A stretch of DNA of 64,000 nt from Diogma glabrata (taxonomy: Eukaryota > Arthropoda > Insecta > Diptera > Cylindrotomidae): positions 250,189,394-250,253,393 of the forward strand of contig OY856188.1 in NCBI GenBank assembly GCA_963693315.1, written 5' to 3'. Every line of letters starts with the position of its first letter. Positions within the stretch are counted from its first letter, which is position 1. Positions 59,377 to 64,000 of this stretch are shown piece after piece. A model generated the notes under the pieces. The model was not told the DNA's origin and ran no database searches. It worked only from the letters and a program-made list of their open reading frames with translations. Position numbers and translations under genes: made by a program.

Positions 59377-62300
59377 TTACTCATTCGGTAAAGGTAATTT
59401 TGCTAATTTATTTATTGGTCGTTTAAAAATGCCGTTTTTTGTTTTAACATCAACAACTCGAACCTTGTTATCTTGTCCGGGATATTTATTAATTACAATT
59501 CCCATAAGCCATTTGGTAGAGGGTAAATTATTTTCAGATACTAAAACTATGTCATTTATTTCGATGTTAGGACGATCAGATTTCCATTTATATTTCTGTT
59601 GCAAAGTGTGGAGATATTCTACGGAATATCTCTTCCAAAATGATTGCACGAGTCGAGTTATGTTTTCCCAATTATTTAGCCTGTTTTGTGGTATATCTAA
59701 TAAAGATGGCTCCGAAAGTGAGCTCATCGGACCACCAGTTAAAAAATGAGCTGGAGTTAATGGTTCAGGCTCATTTGGATTATTTGAAATAGTAGTGATT
59801 GGCCGCGAATTAATGATTCCTTCGATTTGGATTATTAAAGTATTCATTTCTTCATACGATAATAGGATATTTGAAGCAACCTTTTTCAAATGTCGTTTCA
59901 CTGATTTTATATTACTCTCCCATAAACCGCCAAAATTTGGTGCTCTAGGTGGAATGAAATTCCAAGTAATTCGTTCACTTGCACAAAATTCTACAATTTT
60001 CGAATCAGTTATCGTTTCATTAAAAAGATGTAGGTTCCGTTTGATTTCGTTATAGCACCCTACGAAATTCGTTGCATTATCCGACCATATTGTTTTGCAT
60101 TTGCCTCTTCTATTAAGGAATCGTTTTAAGCAGTTTAAAAATGATTCAGCTGATAAATCAGACACAATTTCTAGGTGAATGGCTTTGGTGGAAAAACATA
60201 TGAATAGTGCGATAAATATTTTTTGCGATGTATGCTTACGTGTGGTGTTGGTTTTTATGTTGAAAGGTCCACATAAATCGATACCAGTTGTATTAAATGG
60301 TTTTGTTGGTATAATGCGATCTGTGGGGAGATTGCCCATTAATTGTTGGGAAAGTACCGGCTTGAATTTAAAACACTGAACACACGAACGACATATTTGT
60401 TTGGCTATACTTGCAGCATTCGTTGGCCAGAAACGTTGTCGTACTATTGAGACTAACTGAGTTGGACCAACATGTAAATTCCTTTCATGCTCATATCTAA
60501 ATATAAGTGTAGTAAGGTGATGGTTTTTTGGAAGGAGGATTTGATGTTTGGAGTCATATGGGATATTTGCATTTTTGATTCGACCACCAACTCGAATTAT
60601 ATTATTGACATCTAAAAATGGTGTAAGAGAATGTATGTGACTTTTTTCGTTCACCATTCCTGTTTTCTGAATACTGGTTATTTCAGGTTTAAAGTGTTCA
60701 GACTGGACGATTTTGACAATAACCACTAAAGCTCGATCTAGCTCATCAATTGTTAACACGCCTGTTTGCTTAATTTGATTGCGGCAATTATGGATAAACC
60801 TTATACAGAATGCCGTTACTCGAATTAATTTTCTATATGAGCTATATTTGACTAAAGGAAAAAATTGTTTGTTATTTTGAAGAAAATTAATGGTTGTTTC
60901 TTTTGGTTTCAATTCAAGCAAGTTTGGATCAATAAAGGTTTTGGGAACTGAGGGAATATAATTATTTCTAGATAATATCTCAGGCCCGTTCCACCATAAT
61001 GTATTAGGTTTTAGATCGTTTGGCATTATACCACGTGAAATGATATCTGCTGGGTTATCAGTTGTATTTATATATTGCCATACACAGTTTTCGGTCAGCT
61101 CCAGAATTTCAGTGACCCGATTTGCTACAAATATTTTTAGTTGATATGGTGGTAGTTTTATCCAGTGTAACACAATAGTGGAATCCGACCAAAGGAATAT
61201 TTTCTCGAATTTTATTTCTAGCGATTCTAGAACTGGATTTAGCAATTTACTTAATAAATGAGCAGCACAAAGCTCCAAACGTGGAATAGTGATAGTTTTT
61301 AGAGGTGCCACTCTGGATTTACTACACAACAATGTAACTTGTGTGTTTTGAAATTCATCGATTGACTTAATATAAAAACAAGCTCCATATGCCTTTTCAG
61401 ATGCATCAGCGAAACCATGTAGTTCTAAAGTGGAGGGTATAGAACTAGTGACACACCGAGGTATTTGAATATTAGGCAGACAATTTAATTGATTTTTAAA
61501 ATTAGACCACTTCAACTGCATTTCTATGGGTACTGGTGCATCCCAATTCGATTTTAATTTCCAAAGTGACTGAATCATGATTTTTGCAGTTACAAGAATT
61601 GGAGAAATGAGTCCCATTGGATCATATATTTTCAGAACGTCAGAGAGAATTGATCGTTTGGTACAATTTTTACTGGTAACTGATAGGTTTTTTAAATTAA
61701 AACTAAGTACATCTTCGTTGGGTTTCCATTCAACTCCTAAGGTCTTAATGGATTCATGAGAACTGGTGTCTTGGCTATCCAAACTTTCGCGAAGCTCATT
61801 AGGTATTGTACTTAGAATATCTTTTGAATTGGAACTCCATTTATGAAGCTCAAATTGCCCAATTTTTAGAAGGCTAATTAACTCATTTTTTATTTCTAAG
61901 GCTTCAGATAAACTATTTGCTCCTGTGAGAACATCGTCAACATAAAAGTCACGTTTTAGTATAGTAGCAGCTAGTGGAAAACGTGAATTTTCATCATCAG
62001 CCAGCTGTTGTAAAGTTCGAGTGGCAAGGTACGGCGCTGAAGATGTGCCGTATGTGACAGTTGTTAGCTCACATGTTTGAACGGGATCAGATGGAGCAAA
62101 TCTCCACAATATTCTTTGCAACCTAGAGTTTGAAGGGTTTATTAGAATCTGCCGATACATTTTACAAATGTCAGCAGTGAGTACGTATCTATACTTTCGA
62201 AATCTCAATACAATTTTAAAAAGATTTTGTTGGACGGTGGGACCAACTAGCATAACATCATTTAGTGATAAATTTGAAGACCCTTTGGCAGAAGCATCAA

Positions 62301-63999
62301 ATACTACACGCAATTTGGTAGTAGAACTACTAGGTTTCAAAACTGCATGGTGAGGCATGTAGTAATAACTTAAACTAGGATCATCAAAAGTTTCGTCCAC
62401 AATTTTCATATGATTATTTTCTAAATATTCATTCATAAACTGGGTATATTCAATTTTAAGATCAGGGTGGGAATTGAGACGTTGTTCCAAATAATTGAAC
62501 CTTTTCATCGCTTGTGCTTTTGTTTCACCAAAATTAACAACATTTGATTTTAATGGTAACGATACAATATACCTATTATCAGAATTTCGATAGGTTGTTT
62601 GAGAATAGAAGGTCTCACAAAACTGTTCTTCTTTGGTTAGACGCGGTTTATTTGGAACGGTTTCTAACTCAAAAAATTTCTTAAGAGATTCTTGAAGTTC
62701 TTCATTATTATAACTATTATGGTTGTTAGTAATACAGAAACTTTGTTGGCTATCTCTTTGATAGTTACCACTTACAATAAAACCGAAAACTGTTTCTACT
62801 AACATCGGTATATTTGGCTTCAATTGGATTTTTTTATTACGAATTGCATAGAAAAATATTTCAGCTCCAAGCAAGATATCAATTGGCCTAGGTAAATGAA
62901 ATCCAGGATCTGCTAAAATAATATTTGAAGGAATATCCCAAAGGGAAATATTCACTGGACTTTGAGGTAAAGCATCTGAAATGTTATTGACTACCAACAA
63001 GGTACATGGTTTTTTATAAGAAGAAGTTTTTGAACTAATTTCAGAAAATATTTCTTCATTGATTGAAGTGGCATTTTCATTTAAACCGGAAACTGAAACA
63101 TTTGTCGTTTGGCGTTTATCAAAATTAAACCTTTGGGCAAAATTAATGGAAATAAAATTTGACTGGCTACCACTATCCAACAACGCTCTTGCTTCATGAG
63201 TCTTTCCGAAGCGATCTTTAATTAAGATAACTGCAGTTGATAACAGAGTTATTTTGCCAACATCTTTCTGTAGTGCACAAAATCCACCAGCTCCAATTTC
63301 TTGGCTTGTGCTTGGAGTGGAATTTAAGTTGGAATTAGTAGCTAGGTTTTGAACCAAATTTGTGCCAACGGTAGTTGGAGTATTGGATTGCGTATTGTGA
63401 TGCAACAACGTATGATGCTTTTTAGAACACGTTTTACAACCATGAATAAGGCAGCTACTTGTACAATGTTTTGAACTAAAACAATTAAGACATAAGTTTA
63501 GTTGTTTTACTTTTTCGTATCTACCGATTGAAGACATTTCTAAAAATTTAGGACATTCAACAAAACGATGAAATGGTAGTTGACATATGGCACAATTTTG
63601 AGAATAGTTTGTACCTGTTTTATGTTGATTGTTTGGATTTTGGTGTTGCGAGGCACTAACGTAGACTGACCTTTTATAAGGTATGCTGGCGCTATGAGGC
63701 AGAATTACTTTATGTTGGTGGCTGGGTAGTGTGGATGACGATTGATTTTTATGGATATGTTGAAAGGGTGGTTGTACTATATCAGTTATACGTGTTTTCT
63801 CTATCAGAAACTGTTTCAATTTTACCCAATTGGGTAAAGCATTTGTCTCACATTCACTTTCCCAATCCTTTCGTAACTGGAAATTAAACTTTCGAACAAT
63901 ACAATTGACTACAAAAAGTTCACCAAGGGCATTTATTTTTTGGTCACAAGCTTCAAGGGAAGAAGTGTGACCAATGGCTCGATTTAAAAGATCCCTTAG
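59377..63999 (-). CDS. BEL/Pao retrotransposon Gag-Pol polyprotein (5' end outside window)
   Basis: Open from the window edge to the stop at 59377, over 1540 codons visible. Order: the end of a DUF1759-type Gag region (63999-63820; RKFNFQLRKDWESEC), zinc knuckles (CAICQLPFHRFVECP, LCLNCFSSKHC, CKTCSKKHH), aspartic protease (ARALLDSGSQSNFI), reverse transcriptase (RVVFDASAKGSS, YVLTADICKMYRQI, FYVDDVLTGA; Pao-type YVDD), RNase H (LHGFADASEKAYGA; LWSDSTIVLHWI), an HHCC zinc finger (CRSCVQC), integrase with catalytic residues in TTGIDLCGPF, IWSDNATNF and GGLWESNIKSVKRHL, and a C-terminal DUF5641-like region (RPNIEINDIVLVSENNLPS). No frameshift was seen. The TTG-initiated start at 63819 is not credible because the frame continues upstream. 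Confidence 0.93.
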   Translation of the reverse strand, partial: LRDLLNRAIGHTSSLEACDQKINALGELFVVNCIVRKFNFQLRKDWESECETNALPNWVKLKQFLIEKTRITDIVQPPFQHIHKNQSSSTLPSHQHKVILPHSASIPYKRSVYVSASQHQNPNNQHKTGTNYSQNCAICQLPFHRFVECPKFLEMSSIGRYEKVKQLNLCLNCFSSKHCTSSCLIHGCKTCSKKHHTLLHHNTQSNTPTTVGTNLVQNLATNSNLNSTPSTSQEIGAGGFCALQKDVGKITLLSTAVILIKDRFGKTHEARALLDSGSQSNFISINFAQRFNFDKRQTTNVSVSGLNENATSINEEIFSEISSKTSSYKKPCTLLVVNNISDALPQSPVNISLWDIPSNIILADPGFHLPRPIDILLGAEIFFYAIRNKKIQLKPNIPMLVETVFGFIVSGNYQRDSQQSFCITNNHNSYNNEELQESLKKFFELETVPNKPRLTKEEQFCETFYSQTTYRNSDNRYIVSLPLKSNVVNFGETKAQAMKRFNYLEQRLNSHPDLKIEYTQFMNEYLENNHMKIVDETFDDPSLSYYYMPHHAVLKPSSSTTKLRVVFDASAKGSSNLSLNDVMLVGPTVQQNLFKIVLRFRKYRYVLTADICKMYRQILINPSNSRLQRILWRFAPSDPVQTCELTTVTYGTSSAPYLATRTLQQLADDENSRFPLAATILKRDFYVDDVLTGANSLSEALEIKNELISLLKIGQFELHKWSSNSKDILSTIPNELRESLDSQDTSSHESIKTLGVEWKPNEDVLSFNLKNLSVTSKNCTKRSILSDVLKIYDPMGLISPILVTAKIMIQSLWKLKSNWDAPVPIEMQLKWSNFKNQLNCLPNIQIPRCVTSSIPSTLELHGFADASEKAYGACFYIKSIDEFQNTQVTLLCSKSRVAPLKTITIPRLELCAAHLLSKLLNPVLESLEIKFEKIFLWSDSTIVLHWIKLPPYQLKIFVANRVTEILELTENCVWQYINTTDNPADIISRGIMPNDLKPNTLWWNGPEILSRNNYIPSVPKTFIDPNLLELKPKETTINFLQNNKQFFPLVKYSSYRKLIRVTAFCIRFIHNCRNQIKQTGVLTIDELDRALVVIVKIVQSEHFKPEITSIQKTGMVNEKSHIHSLTPFLDVNNIIRVGGRIKNANIPYDSKHQILLPKNHHLTTLIFRYEHERNLHVGPTQLVSIVRQRFWPTNAASIAKQICRSCVQCFKFKPVLSQQLMGNLPTDRIIPTKPFNTTGIDLCGPFNIKTNTTRKHTSQKIFIALFICFSTKAIHLEIVSDLSAESFLNCLKRFLNRRGKCKTIWSDNATNFVGCYNEIKRNLHLFNETITDSKIVEFCASERITWNFIPPRAPNFGGLWESNIKSVKRHLKKVASNILLSYEEMNTLIIQIEGIINSRPITTISNNPNEPEPLTPAHFLTGGPMSSLSEPSLLDIPQNRLNNWENITRLVQSFWKRYSVEYLHTLQQKYKWKSDRPNIEINDIVLVSENNLPSTKWLMGIVINKYPGQDNKVRVVDVKTKNGIFKRPINKLAKLPLPNE

Positions 64000-64000
64000 T

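Noticed and set aside
59360..62353. Plus-strand frames opposite the BEL/Pao polyprotein
   Set aside because: Shadows of the minus-strand coding sequence without domain signal.
59377..63999. Endogenous retrovirus with envelope
   Set aside because: The domain order and YVDD RT are of BEL/Pao type; no envelope-like frame follows the integrase before the candidate LTR.

Overview
The window is AT-rich nuclear DNA of an arthropod, most likely an insect. Evidence: genes split by GT-AG introns, no prokaryotic gene organisation, and a dense mixture of RTE, Jockey-like, BEL/Pao, Penelope-like, hAT and mariner elements with very long (TA)n and pentanucleotide tracts. I cannot name the species. Almost everything not transposon-derived belongs to one local family of class A G-protein-coupled receptors.

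Region 1 (about 0.5-28.2 kb) is a head-to-tail array of three paralogous receptor genes, all on the minus strand. Copy C (23758-27433) and copy A (531-8058) keep four detectable exons with matching splice phases and no visible lesion. Copy B (18204-22093), between them, is a pseudogene with at least four separate disabling changes and a second, directly duplicated 3' tail. The receptor has LAxAD-like TM2, DRY, CWxP and NPxxY motifs and resembles the GPR119/lipid-receptor type more than amine receptors. The exon for TM1 and the N-terminus was not found for any copy. The introns and spacers hold an RTE element with an 11-bp target-site duplication (2011-5410), a solo LTR whose empty site is preserved in the other two copies, fold-back elements, three (TA)n tracts of roughly 230-310 bp and a dispersed hairpin repeat.

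Region 2 (28.5-46 kb) is a nest of transposons. A hAT-ended composite (28576-34466) carries two decayed non-LTR elements, one of which was itself hit by a 1.25-kb repeat (family X) and a 1-kb fold-back MITE. A shorter version of the composite lies at 15.2-17.5 kb, so it was probably copied together with a receptor unit. A second X copy (from 34577) is split by a hAT element (TSD GAGCTATG). That hAT was split a few bases inside its left end by another hAT (TSD ATGCAGAG), which contains a solo LTR. The outer hAT also contains a 77-bp tandem array, a CTAA-flanked 875-bp element, a Penelope-like GIY-YIG fragment and a MITE inside its transposase gene.

Region 3 (46-64 kb) is mostly non-coding DNA broken by an apparently intact Jockey-like element (ORF 50407-53415), a third X copy (55.9-58.4 kb), a mariner 3' remnant (58.4-58.8 kb) and a BEL/Pao polyprotein (59377 to the window edge). 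No tRNA, rRNA, CRISPR array or prokaryote-type operon was seen. All identifications come from reading motifs and comparing sequences within the window; no database search was possible.
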